From Carex sylvatica (taxonomy: Eukaryota; Streptophyta; Magnoliopsida; Poales; Cyperaceae): 64,000 nt of DNA. Below the pieces are notes generated by a model. It was not told the DNA's origin and ran no database searches. It saw nothing but the letters and a program-made list of their open reading frames with translations. How positions within the stretch are numbered: the first letter of the stretch is position 1; every line of letters begins with the position of its first letter. The stretch lies in the NCBI GenBank assembly GCA_964058845.1, contig CAXKVR010000138.1:930001-994000 (forward strand), given 5' to 3'. Shown here in pieces: positions 49,631 to 60,789 of the stretch. A program made the translations under genes and the position numbers.

Positions 49631-49861
49631 GTACTGACGCCGGCAGATGAGGAGCACCACATCAATAAGCATAACTTTGTGGTGCCGTTTGTTTGTGGGT
49701 GCCGCAACCTAGGAGAGGCGATCCGGCGTATCCGGGAGGGTGCAGCAATGATCTGTACAAAGGGAGAGGCTGCCACCGGCAATATTATTGAAACCGTGCG
49801 CCATGTTCGCTCTCTCATGGGTGAGATTCGCTCTCTCTGCAACATGGATGATGATGAGGTA
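49631..49861 (+). pseudogene. PDX1 (pyridoxal 5'-phosphate synthase) fragment
   Basis: The 77 open codons starting [16 protein letters not shown] and ending [11 protein letters not shown] match the middle of PDX1, the vitamin B6-forming subunit. [19 protein letters not shown] and the [10 protein letters not shown] segment with the active-site lysine are present. Both flanks diverge at once: an AG precedes it and unrelated sequence follows GAGGTACTT. Two Arg-to-Cys changes (CTKGEA and SLCNMDD) are each explained by CGN to TGN. Normal PDX1 is about 310 aa, so this is a gene fragment. Confidence 0.85.
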
Positions 49862-51107
49862 CTTAAAGGGTATTCTTTCATATGTTTTGGTTCTGTGGTC
49901 CAGTTTAGTGTTATTCCCCTTTATGGTATCGGGACAGGGTGGGTATTTGAGGTATAAAAAATCTTAGGATCCAAGTGCAAATATATATTTTGTCAGATTG
50001 TTTGATTCCTTATTACTGACAAACGACTGTCACTTTGTTCTTCTCTATGCCTGCAATGCAAAGATAATGTTTTGCTGTTAATGGCATAGGGATACCAATT
50101 GTATTGCCAATCCCGTTGAATGGCTGTTCTGTTCGATTTATGCCCATAACTACTTTTTTCACACAATTTCCTGCTACTTGAAAAACGGGCGGTACCATAC
50201 CTTGCACTCTAAGAAATTGCAGGGGTATTATATGCAATGCTGCAACTTACTAACTATTGTTTGTGACCAAAAAGAAAATCTTTATTTTAACCCTCCTGGT
50301 TTTTCCTCTATTTAATCGTAATCCTTGTTCTGGTCTCTGCATTTCAAATATATTGCTCTTTTGATTAAATCCTATTTATACCCTGGTTTTTGCTCTTTGA
50401 CCATTTTATCATGCTTTATCACTCCCTCGACCGAGCACCAAACGGGCCTCTCATACTCATATGAGACATTGCTAGATTCAGGTATAAGTTCCTTAATCTT
50501 AGGTAATTGAAGGTTCAATTTGTAACAATGGGTGACTAACACTATAAAGAAGTCATGATCAATTCTAACCCTTCTTGTTGCAAATAAGTATGAATTGAGC
50601 GTGTGTTGCCTGATTGAGGCTTGTATTATTAGAACTTCATGTAGGAAATGAGTGTCTGCAACCTCCTCTCCTGATTAAGGCTTGTATTATTAAAACTTTA
50701 TGCAGGATTTGTTTTAGACTCTTTACCTGCATATTATTTTTTAGCATTTGCTTAAGTTGATATTTTAGCTTGGATGCTATATAACTAGCTAATTCCGTCA
50801 AGAGGGGCACCAAGGCTGCGAAGGACCCGAAGGATAATGCTGGATCAAATTGCTTGCTAATTGTAGAGAATTTTTTCTATTGGTGGCATTATTTAAGTTT
50901 TTTAGCAATTTATTCTAAGGTTTAGCAAGTTTTAGAAGAGGTTAAAAGTTGATTTTTGAAAAGCTGAAACATTAGGGGAAATATAATTTTATCAGTATAA
51001 TTTGCCTGAACATGAAAAATTGTTTTGATTAGGTCAAATAAGACTTTCTTCGGCACCTATCTCGAGATTTTTTTGCACAAATAGCAAGAATCCACTTCAT
51101 TACTGGT

Positions 51108-51135
51108 ATCTCTCTCTCTCTCTCTCTCTCTCTCG
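51108..51135. repeat. (CT)n microsatellite
   Basis: About 14 CT units directly before an open exon-like stretch at 51138. Confidence 0.95.
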
Positions 51136-51574
51136 ATGATAATGATGAATCACAAGGGTAAAGATGGAAATGTTAAAATTGGATTTGGTACTGCTGACCT
51201 GGTATCTGTTGCAATAGATAAAGTACCAATATCTGTTAACAGTGGGCAATTGAGAGATGCCATGCATGCATTTGTGGAGGTAAATTAACCATAATTTAAA
51301 TCTTCTTATGTAATTAATCTTTGAGTAAAACAATTTTTTCCCCAATTACCTCCAATCATGATGTGTCAATTTATTCTCTTTTTCCAATTAACCCTAATCT
51401 TAACAATTTCCACCTCTCTTATTACTTATTTGTTATCTTTTAAAACCCTTAGAATAGGGAGTCAAAGAAGAGAGCACTTAGAGCAGGAGACCTCACTATT
51501 GGAAAGAACACTCTGGAAATACACAGTATATTCAGCTCATATGGGCGTGTGACAGGCCTGATCAGTACAAATGA

Positions 51575-51916
51575 TCGAAGCCTACGCTATGGACTCTTTA
51601 TCTTTATTTTTATAGTCCAAACAGTCGATCTGAACCGTTCAACATGATCTTTAAAGAAAATGTACTTGCAAACTAAATTTTACAATTTTTTACTATTTTT
51701 TCATATAGGTGGAAAATCACTTGATTTGGAAGTTGTGGACCATCTAACATCAGTGATTTTCTACCTATTTAAAAAAATAGTAAAAAAATTCTAAAAAATG
51801 TATTCATATGGAGATCATGTTTAATGATTCGGATCGAATGTTTGAACTTTAAAAATAGAGATATTAATCCATAGCACGGGTCGATCCGTAATATGCATAT
51901 TACAATAGCCTCTCTC
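51575..51916. mobile_element. MITE family A copy, degraded ends
   Basis: GAAGCCTACGCTATGG at the left, AACAGTCGATCTGAACCGTT in the left arm, a GATTTTCTACCTATTT hairpin, and ACAATAGCCTCTCTC at the right. Confidence 0.7.
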
Positions 51917-52260
51917 TTTTAACCTGTATACATCAATAAAAAAAATGAGATTTTATTTGTGCTTCTTTCTGTTCTCTGTTTTTATGTTTTTACTATAGCT
52001 ACTACTGCAAGACCAGCAAAGCTGGTCAAGGATGACCAAATGTCACAGCCGTGTGCTACCACAGTTTTATACCCAACAACTGGTGGTAACATCCATAAGT
52101 TTATTTTTCCTAATTATCTTACAAGATTGCTTAAATTATGTGTTCCTTTCCTTTTTGAGAATTTATTTCAACTGGGTCAATTTTAACTTCAATATTTTAT
52201 ACCTTCAAATGAAATAATTTCAGGAAGGAAGATTACTACTGCTATCTGTCAGAGATTAAG

Positions 52261-52347
52261 GTCGGTGATGACAGGATTAATATTGCTAATGAAGCCATTA
52301 AGGTAGGTGATGATAGGATTAATATTGCTAATGATGAAGCCATTAAT
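52261..52347. repeat. Tandem duplication of about 43 bp
   Basis: GGTGATGACAGGATTAATAT onward through GAAGCCATTAA is repeated at once as GGTGATGATAGGATTAATAT. The second copy carries an extra GAT. Confidence 0.9.
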
Positions 52348-53189
52348 GGGCATACTTTCTTATGAAGAACAGATCACCAAGTGCCATCTAACAATTCATT
52401 AATTATAGTTTAAAGAAGTTACATTGTCTTGGAAAAAGAGAAAAAAAAAACAAAGAACAAAAAATTTGAACTGTGAGGCTGAGATTGTGATTTCTACTGG
52501 TTAATCCGACAAACATTATATAGGACATATGCATTACAAGGGTTAATCCTGAGACAACTACATATCCGATACCGTAGTACCTTACTGTTTTAAATATTGA
52601 AAATTTAGCATTTTGAATATTCTGGCATGTCCCTTGTAAGTACAATTTAGTGTTGATACACGAACACCATGTTCCTTGGTTTATTTCAGTTAAGAAAATA
52701 TCTTTAGACAAAATTTTAGTGAAGTAGTTTACCCGAGGCATATATGAGAAATGCCCTAAGTAAGATAGCCAAACTCTGCCTGGTAATTTGTCAGGTTGGA
52801 TTGATTAGATTCACAGTATTATATCTAGAGATGCAATTTGATTGGTTATTATATTACTTATAGATATGTTGTGTGAGTTATCTCTTTCTTTGGAACTGTG
52901 AAATTCAGGGAACTTAAGAATTGACATCTAGATAACTACTAGTTGTGGCGGAGAATTTTATTTGGTCTTGTTAGCTCTTTGGAATGAGGATATGTATGCT
53001 TGTTGTTATGCTATTGTGACGGTATTTAGTCTATACTTGTATAATGTGTTAGGATGTCTGAACCATATTTCAACTTGTGATTGGAGGAAAAAAGATGCTT
53101 TTTGTTTGTGTGCACATGAAAAAATAGTTCTTGTACTTTGTAAATTGCAGCGCAATTAATGCAAAATTATTGGTAATAAAATTTGCAGT
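52348..53189. other. No gene recognised
   Basis: AT-rich DNA with short chance frames only. Confidence 0.4.
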
Positions 53190-53589
53190 TTCCGAAGGGA
53201 GATGTGCCACAGTGGGTCCGCAATGCAATGGAGGTTAATGGAATTGACCTTTCTCTATGTTGGGGGTCCCATCCTTGATTAATTCTCATTAGCTGATGAC
53301 TATTTAATATAGAGTTAGGTTTTTACCAATAACAATTGGATTGAAATTTGGAAAGCTAGGCCATAGGATCATTGTGTTTTTCATTACAATATGCTACATA
53401 AGTACTCTCTATCTCACATAATCTACGTTTTCTCCTCTTACTTTTTTTTTTTAAACTTTCCTAAGTACTCTTATTTGATAGTCAGATACTCAATTTTTTG
53501 ATTGGTCCTATTTTTTTAAAAATTGCTTGTTGGTACTCTCCTCTGACTACATTGACAGTCCAATAGTTGTATTTGTGAGGAACAACATG

Positions 53590-53843
53590 CCCGACGACAA
53601 CAGAGAATTGGTACCTCGTACGAATTGGTACCTCGTAGTATTAATTTTTATTATTATAATCTGACAATTTTCTTTGTGAAGATGTTTTTATCTGTCTACG
53701 AGGGTAAATTTCATTGGTACCTCGTAGTATTAAATTTTAAAAGAGAAGAACTTCAAATATTAGATCCTATGGATGACCAAGAACACTCTGAGACGCATTA
53801 TGAAGCGGAGACAAAATATTTGGTAATGTACAATAGTAATTGA
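53590..53843 (+). pseudogene. Ulp1-like cysteine protease (C48) fragment
   Basis: The frame from 53625 contains HWYLVVLNFKREELQILDPM. This matches the histidine-bearing segment of Ulp1/SUMO-protease domains, which are often carried by plant Mutator-like elements. Only about 40 codons match. The catalytic Asp and Cys regions are absent. The block ATTGGTACCTCGTAGTATTA occurs at about 53623 and again at about 53714, a local duplication of the motif itself. Confidence 0.7.
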
Positions 53844-55276
53844 CTTAAATATTCTTATGGATTACAATAGTACTTGATGGATATATTTCAAACAAAAAAG
53901 ACTGCATATATTTGTGAAAATGGTATTTTTAATGTTATCTCCATTCCAAAGCTGCATATATTTCAAACAAAAAAGGTTGCACGAAATCTTGATGGATACG
54001 ATTACAAATATCAGGTATATATAATTTAGAATCAAGTTAATTAAAAAAATTGAAATATAACTTGTTAATCATACCTATCATATTGTTTTGGAATGTTGTT
54101 GATTATTATAACGGGCCATATTATTATATCTTATAATTTTTTTTTCCAATCTTTTTCCATCAGTCGAACCCAAACACATTTGAATTCCCATTATATGTGC
54201 AAATAAAAAAATATGTTATATATTTACAAACAAAGTTATCATAGTAAGAATCTTTTTAAATTAGTTACTATTATTCATTACCAATAAGGTACATGGGGAA
54301 TAAAATTAAAAAGTTGTATATTTTATTCATATTATTTTCATAACTGAAGTTTTCATTTAATACATTTTCTTTTCAAAGAATAGAAATAATAAAACTAAAA
54401 AGTAAAAACCCATTTTTTACATGGGGAATAATCATTCTTTCAACCAACTTTTTTAGCTTATTTTATTTTGTTTCAATATGAGTTTATTTTTAATTAATAG
54501 AGTTTTTAGTGTCTTTTTGTTAAACTACAATAATTTATTTCGAATGTAGTTTGTATTTCTTTTTTTCAAAACTCAACAATATAAAGTTGGTACGAACCCA
54601 TCTAATACATATAAACATATAGTAACAGTAAACAAATAAATAAAGCGACAATATGATGCAAATTTAACTAAGTTGACTAAAGATACTAAAAAATAAGATT
54701 CTTTCTTCAATAAATGAATGCTTAGTAAATTATCGTAGCTATATTTTTCAGTTTAAAAAAAAAATGGTTGCTTAGTAAATTATTCTAGCTATACTTTTCA
54801 GTTTTTTTTAAAAAAAAAAAAAAAAACATTCCCTAAAGGTTCTTGAAGATTTCATCATGCGTTTTAATTATGAAAATAAGATAAATAAACAATGACCATC
54901 AATATAAAGAAAGCGTATTTAAAAAAGATAAGACATTTGTCCATACAAGTAAAATATTTGAATTTGTTGTGTTAATAAAAACATTGATTGTATTAGTATC
55001 ATCACCCATATTTTGTGTATATAAAAGTTCTAATATATATGTTTTGTATACTCAATTTCTTTCCTTTTTTTATTATGTAGAAAGAAAATAATTATCTCAA
55101 ACAACCACAATTATTAATTATTTGACTCTGACAGACATTTGATTGGAGTTACAACTATCCCCTTCCTTCAAAATACCTAAATAGAACTAAACAAAGCAAA
55201 TACATGCAACGCTAACACAGAAACCATACATAACACCTGAGCACTTGCACTGTGTACATTTCCTTGCTAGCTCATC
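53844..55276. other. AT-rich intergenic DNA
   Basis: No gene recognised. A block of about 45 bp (TGCTTAGTAAATTATCGTAG onward) is tandemly repeated at 54718-54815. Confidence 0.5.
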
Positions 55277-56032
55277 TCAGTTGACACTTGACAAGCACCT
55301 CATTTTTACATGTTGCTCCTGTATGAAGAACCCATTGGCCTTAGCTGCACTGGCTCTCAGGATATATTGGTGGTACATGGCTCTCAGGATATATTGGTGG
55401 TACGCGGCAGCTGTGGCGACCTCGGCAAACGGTCCCACCCAGAAAATCCACTGTAGTAAAAAAAAAATGAAAATCGGACTCAGATTAAATTAAAACAAAA
55501 CAGTAAAATGTACACATAACAATGATCTGTTTTTGTTGAAGATTAACAAACAAAACACAGAATATAGAGATATTATCTTGGATACACCAAGCAACACTTA
55601 AAAGTGAAATTTTACAAAATAACCTATAACTTTTTTCCTTTTTTCCAGTAATTTGTCATTTATGAATATTTTTCCAACAATTATATTGCCTTGTACATTT
55701 TATTTTTCATTTTTATCTCTTCTCTGTAATGACAGTTTATATTTCCTTGTAATGCCTTGTACACTTCAAAATGCATTTATTATGTGCCTTAAGATATGGT
55801 TGGGTTGGTAAAAGAAAGGCAGTACTATTAAGTTTGAAAGACGTGTGCCCTTTCCTTTTAGGAGATAAAGTCAAATTGAGAAGAAATTTTTATACAATAT
55901 GCTTTGTTTTATAATTAGAAAAAGTAAGAAGAGGAAACAACATACATGATCATCCCAGGCTTTGTCTTTGTTATATATGACAGCTGCACCTGAGCTCCGT
56001 GCAGGGTTGATGCCAGTACCAGTTATAGGTAT
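55277..56032 (-). pseudogene. PIP2-type aquaporin, last two exons, broken by a retrotransposon
   Basis: PIP aquaporins are plasma-membrane water channels. On the minus strand, 56032-55946 encodes [20 protein letters not shown] and NKDKAWDDH, including the second NPA motif. A GT-AG intron follows, then exon 55450-55277 ([11 protein letters not shown]...YHQYILRA). This intron sits at the usual last PIP intron position. YHQYILRA is duplicated by a tandem repeat of about 25 bp. An apparent extra ATAC shifts the frame, so the usual KALGSFRS tail becomes [12 protein letters not shown] and runs on to a later stop. At 56033 the gene is cut by a copia LTR. Upstream exons may lie beyond the window. Confidence 0.88.
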
Positions 56033-56196
56033 TGTTGAGATTTATGTATGTTTATTGCATTATTAGAAGTTATAGGGTTATATTGGTAAGAAAGGAATTA
56101 TAAAGAATAGTAGGGTTAGGAATGAAAAATGTAACGCCTATATAGGCCCAAAAGAACAAAGGAATCAATACAATTCATTTTTCCTAAAAATCCACA
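56033..56196 (+). repeat. 5' LTR of a Ty1/copia element (164 bp)
   Basis: It starts TGTTGAG and ends ATCCACA, directly followed by the primer-binding site. TATA-like CCTATATAGG lies at about 56137. The expected 5-bp target duplication on this side is GGTAT (56028-56032). The LTR is short for the superfamily. Confidence 0.85.
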
Positions 56197-56209
56197 TGGT
56201 ATCAGAGCC
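56197..56209 (+). other. Primer-binding site (initiator tRNA-Met type)
   Basis: TGGTATCAGAGCC is the standard copia primer-binding site complementary to the 3' end of initiator tRNA-Met. Confidence 0.92.
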
Positions 56210-56228
56210 TTAAAAACCTAACCCTAGC

Positions 56229-56328
56229 TGCTACAGTGTCACACCGCTACAGTACCGGTTCGCTACAGTGCCACAATGCCACAGTGCCGGGCCGTCGCTA
56301 CAGTACCGGCCGTCGCTACAGTAACTGC
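56229..56328. repeat. GCTACAGT short repeats in the copia leader
   Basis: CGCTACAGTACCGG and GCTACAGTG variants recur five or more times between LTR and gag. Confidence 0.85.
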
Positions 56329-56643
56329 TCCTCTCATCTCTTCTGCCGCTCGGTTTTCTCTTCTTCTAGAGTCGGCCGGCCACCAAAGGTAGCCTCTTTG
56401 TGTTGATTGGCCGGCGTGGGGGGTCTCTACCCCACAATACCCGAGAAGCGAGTTTGGATCGTGGTTTGATCGGGGTTTGAACTGAATCTTGATGAGATAG
56501 ATCAAGATTGGGTCAACAAGAAGAAGAAGAGAGAGGGAGATGATGTGGATCTCGATCTTAACAGTGTAAGATCGGGTCTAAGAGAGTAATAAGAAGGATT
56601 CGGACTTGGATTGATATGTGAGGCATAGATCTGAGTCGGATCA

Positions 56644-57805
56644 ATGTCAGAGGAGGAGACTGGGAATGAGTTTGCGAAGGCTTGCGTGAAGCTGACCTCT
56701 GATGAGATGGTTGTCGTGGTGCGACGAGCATTGGCCGTACACCAAGATTCTGTTGAGAGCAAGTCGAAGGTGCAGAAGGTTGAGCTGCCACCTATCGACA
56801 TGAGACTCAAAGGGCCAGCTACGTACTTGATTGAGGAGGAGAGCCGGATTAGACTACAGGCTAAGGCAGCAGGACTTTCAGGGGTGAAGTTAGCACTAGC
56901 GGTCTCCAACTCAGATCACACAAGTAACACATGATTCAAAGGTGAGTCTTGATGGTGTTACATATGTGGTGAGGTAGGTCACCTGAAACAGACTTGTTCT
57001 AAGTCACCTAAGAAGCGAGATGCAGGTGAAAGGGGGCAGTCTGGGAACTGTGAACGTGGCCGTGGGGGCCAAAGAGGTGGAAGAGGAGGCAACCGGACAA
57101 ATTTGATAGTTGCAAAGGAAGAGAAACAAGTTATTGTGGGGTTATCCGAGGAGGATCTGATTATGGAGATAGTCAGGAGGAGGCAGAAAGGAGCAAGTGA
57201 GGGGAAGAGTGCGGTCGCTAACACACTTGCTCTTGCCTCTATACCCACTACTAGATCATCATATTGGATAGTAGACTCTGGTGCATCTCACCATGTGACT
57301 AGTGCTGCTAGGGAGTTTTCTTCCTATACTCACCTAGCAGTCCCAGATAGCATTCAGACAGCCGATGGTACGGTCCAGCCCGTGGTTGGTAAGGGTACTG
57401 TGAGATGTACAGATTCAGTGACTCTGACCAATGTGTTGCATGCTCCTTCCTTTCCCGTAAACCTGGTGTCCATTAGTGCTATTATTTGTGAGCAGAAATG
57501 CATCGTGACCTTTGATATTTTGACGATGGTCTTTCAGGAGAATGAGACAGGTCGGATACTTGGGACTGGCACATGGCGTGATGGGTTGTGGTACATGGAT
57601 AGAAAAGAGATGGACACAGCACTGGCATCTGTGGTCGATAGAGTGGGGGCAGGAGGATCTGAGGTGAGTGTGGAGGATGAGTTGCTTCTGATTCATCGGC
57701 GGATGGGGCACTCTTCATTCAGCCTACTGGAACGTCTGTTTCCATCAAAGTATGAGAAAACTGACAAACATAAACTTGTGTGTGATGGATGTGAGTTTGG
57801 AAAGC
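56644..57805 (+). pseudogene. Ty1/copia gag-pro and integrase start, broken
   Basis: One frame runs from MSEEETGNEFAKACVKL (56644). It has a short gag-like part (VQKVELPPIDMRLKGPATYL), a CCHC zinc knuckle C-Y-I-C-x4-H-x4-C (56956-56997), an aspartic protease (WIVDSGASHHV, about 57265) and the GAG-pre-integrase zinc motif (HRRMGH...CDGCEFGK, to 57805). Two in-frame TGA codons at 56932 and 56950 separate gag from the knuckle; each could come from CGA. The gag is only about 100 codons, so an internal deletion is likely. At 57806 a gypsy LTR interrupts it. Confidence 0.88.
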
Positions 57806-60747
57806 TGTCACACCCCGAGATCAGGGGCATGACGGTATCGCCGTGAATATATAGATCGTATATATTCACCAGGCATTTACGATGAGATAAATGGTGTTTT
57901 TATCCCAAACCGAACACTTAATCAATTTTATTAAATCTGAAATCAGTTTAAAACTGATCCGAAACTTTTCAAAACTTTTATACATGCCTTTGTAAATTCG
58001 ATTCGATAAAACCAATAGAACAATGACTTATCATATCAGAAAACCAAATTTATTTTTTTATTTATATCTACCCGTATTAGTCAGAATTATAAATATCAAG
58101 TACCGTGGAGTATAGACCCTCCACGCCGGTCATCCCACCCGTATTCATTTAAACCCCCAAATTCATATCATGTCACAACAAAAACATATATGCAAAAGAC
58201 CATATAACTTTTAAAACATAAACTTTGAAAACATAAAAGCATACATACACATAGCATGGAAAGCATAAAGCAAGCACATAAAATTTTAAAACATAAATCG
58301 AAACCGTTTAGAAATATTTACGCAAGTCCGGTTAGCTGGATATATATACAACAAAAGTTGATCCAAGTACTAAACAAGTACAACGATCTCAAAACAGGGC
58401 ATACATATACCTAACACCTCAGCTAGCTCACTGTCTGATCCCGAAAGCCTCTAGTCCTTCTTTCCTGAAATGTTTCACAAGGAAACGGGTGAGAAAAACC
58501 TTTTCGCGGTTTATCTCAGTGCCGAAGCTACTGGATTTATCAGATATTCACGTCAGAATTAAATACGGAACTAAAATCAGAGTTAAAGCATGAATGTAAA
58601 GCTTTGAATCGATAATCAAATGAATCTACATCTTTAAATGCCTTTAAACAGAATCATCAGAAACATATCAGAATATTGGGTCTTAATTAAACTCAGATAT
58701 CTGGTAGCACATGCAGATGTTCCACCGAACTGGTCCCAGAACATACCTGCATCTGTAGGGTTACATACACCTACAGATGTCGCTCCCCGTGCAATCAAAT
58801 CAGACCCTCATCTGCAGTGCTTTGGCTTAACAATTTACAAAAGACTGGTTCTTAATCAAACATTACAGTTCCAATCATACAGATATATCCTTTCCAGTAT
58901 TTCGTTCCAGAAATCAGAGCAGAAATCAGAATAACAGAATCTTATCTACCACAGTTATAGTCACAGAATAACAGATCCCCATTCCAACCGGTTTGGACTC
59001 AGAGGGGTCGTTCCCCAATGTGCATATGGTTCCCGAAATCGAAATCTAGTGTATACTCTAGATTTCGCAGAACAGAATATCACTTACAGTGATATATATA
59101 TATATAATAGTAGCAATTCACTGTGGTTTCATTCTCTATCAGAATCAGAATAACAGTTCAATCGGTAAACCATACCAGAATGCAGATCAACAGATAAAAC
59201 AGTTCAATTAGTTATGCAATGCTCAGATGATGCTTGAAATCAGAAATTCAAAATGCAATTTAAAAACGTCCTATTTAATTCCTAATTGAACCTCAGGAAA
59301 AATCCCGTGAACCCCCGCACCTGATCACGTAAGATGCGTAGAGAATCAGCTATCACTAGATTTCGAACTTCTGATGATTCCGCTGAGTCGTGCTCGATAG
59401 GGTCTATGCCTATGTTAATAAAGCATAGATGAATTAATAAAATAAATTCCTATAACTAAGTAAATCTTATAAAATAAGTTTCTCAAATCAAATCCGATAT
59501 TTCTCATATGGCCGGCCCTATACTCAAAATTTCATCATTTTACATCTAGGCTCTTGCACTTAATTCATTTACACAATTTAGGGGTAATTTGCATATCAAA
59601 TCCTAAACTTTTAAAATTTCGCAAAATGGTCCCTGTCAGTTCAAGAGCTGGTATGCACACAAATTCAGCACCATACCAGTAGTATACTGGGCTGGTACCA
59701 GCACAACAACACAACACAGCCAAGCAACAAGCAAGACCAGCGAAACAGAGAACAAGTACCAGTCAAGGCAACAAGTCAAAGGCAACAAGTCAAAGGCAAC
59801 AGAACCAGCACAAATACACCACGGATTCAACACAAAGGCAACAAGTCAAAGGCAACAGAACCAGCACAAGCAAGACCAGTAAAACAGAAAACAAGCACAG
59901 GTCAAGGTAACACAACAAAGCATCACAGGTCAAGGCAAACAGAAATAATCAAATTCCCACAACATAAGAACCAGAGTAGTGCAAGGAAAGCCCAGCCAAG
60001 GCAACAGGTCAGAGGGCAAACAAAACCCAGCAAAATCAGATAGCACCAAACAACGAACAAGCACAGCCCAGCGTTTATCGGCACCTCAACTTGTAGGGAA
60101 AATCAACAACCCAAACAAGTCACAAAATAGGTAAGGTGCTAAGGATTACCCGATTAGAGCTAGCACCGAGGAGGGCAACAAAACGGTCGTCAGAAAATCG
60201 AGCACCAGAACAGCAAGGGCCTCGATCAAGAATCTCAATCAAAAGCTTTAAAGCTTCGATCTCTCCTTCTCAATCAACGAAAAACCGGAAAATAGAGAGA
60301 ACCCCCTTCTCTCTTTCTCTTTTTCTTTCTTTGGCGGACCAAACCAGAGAGGGAGAGGCGGACAGAAAGAGGAAAGAACGGGAGAGAAAGAGAGATGGTC
60401 AATTTTGCTAATAAGTCCCTTTAAACTTCCAATATTGCATATATGTAAATTTTTCAAGAAAAGCCCTTGCTTAATTTAAATAGAAATTTGCATTATAGCA
60501 TATATATATACATATAGATATATTCATATGTATAATTTAATGATCCAATTGATATTTCAATTCGGATAGGTTTATTTTTATTCGATCAAATCAGAAATTC
60601 GATTCTAAATGCCTTGACTCAGAAAATTCAGAATAAAATTAGAAAAAATATATCAAGGCATTAGATTTAAATTCAGAAAAATTTAGATGAACTTAATATT
60701 TCGAAATTTTTATTATTTTAATATTCTTCAGATTTCGCTACGTCACA
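57806..60747 (-). repeat. 3' LTR of a Ty3/gypsy chromovirus (2942 bp)
   Basis: In element orientation (minus strand) it starts TGTGACGTAGCG right after the polypurine tract and ends ATCTCGGGGTGTGACA. The expected target duplication on the low-coordinate side is AAAGC (57801-57805). It contains no gene. Short open frames (58638, 60136 and others) are chance. Long LTRs of this type suit the Tekay/Del lineage (inference). Confidence 0.85.
59764..59878. repeat. Direct repeats of AAGGCAACAAGTCAAAGGCA in the gypsy LTR
   Basis: GGCAACAAGTCAAA and GGCAACAGAACCAGCACAA recur, the longer unit twice about 55 bp apart. Confidence 0.8.
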
Positions 60748-60762
60748 TTTCTCCCCTCCTTA
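60748..60762 (-). other. Polypurine tract of the gypsy element
   Basis: On the minus strand AAGGAGGGGAGAAA directly precedes the LTR start TGTGACG. The pol stop codon is 28 bases before it. Confidence 0.85.
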
Positions 60763-60789
60763 AAAATAAGTTCAGTCCTCTGAACTTAA

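Larger units (their letters stand above)
51138..53279 (+). pseudogene. Exon-like pieces of an unrecognised gene
   Basis: Open segments have splice-like edges. These are 51141-51281 (NVKIGFGTADL, NSGQLRDAMHAFVE, then GTAAAT), about 51454-51552 (SKKRALRAGDLTIGKNTLEI), about 52002-52075 (ARPAKLVKDDQMSQPC) and 52225-52303 (KEDYYCYLSEIKVGDDR, weakly like a 14-3-3 helix). The last is 53190-53279 (FPKGDVPQWVRNAMEVNG, then a stop). A MITE lies between two of them. I cannot show that they belong to one gene, and I do not assign a function. Confidence 0.3.

Noticed and set aside
52225..52303. 14-3-3 gene
   Set aside because: Only about 20 residues resemble one 14-3-3 helix, and the neighbouring pieces do not match the family.
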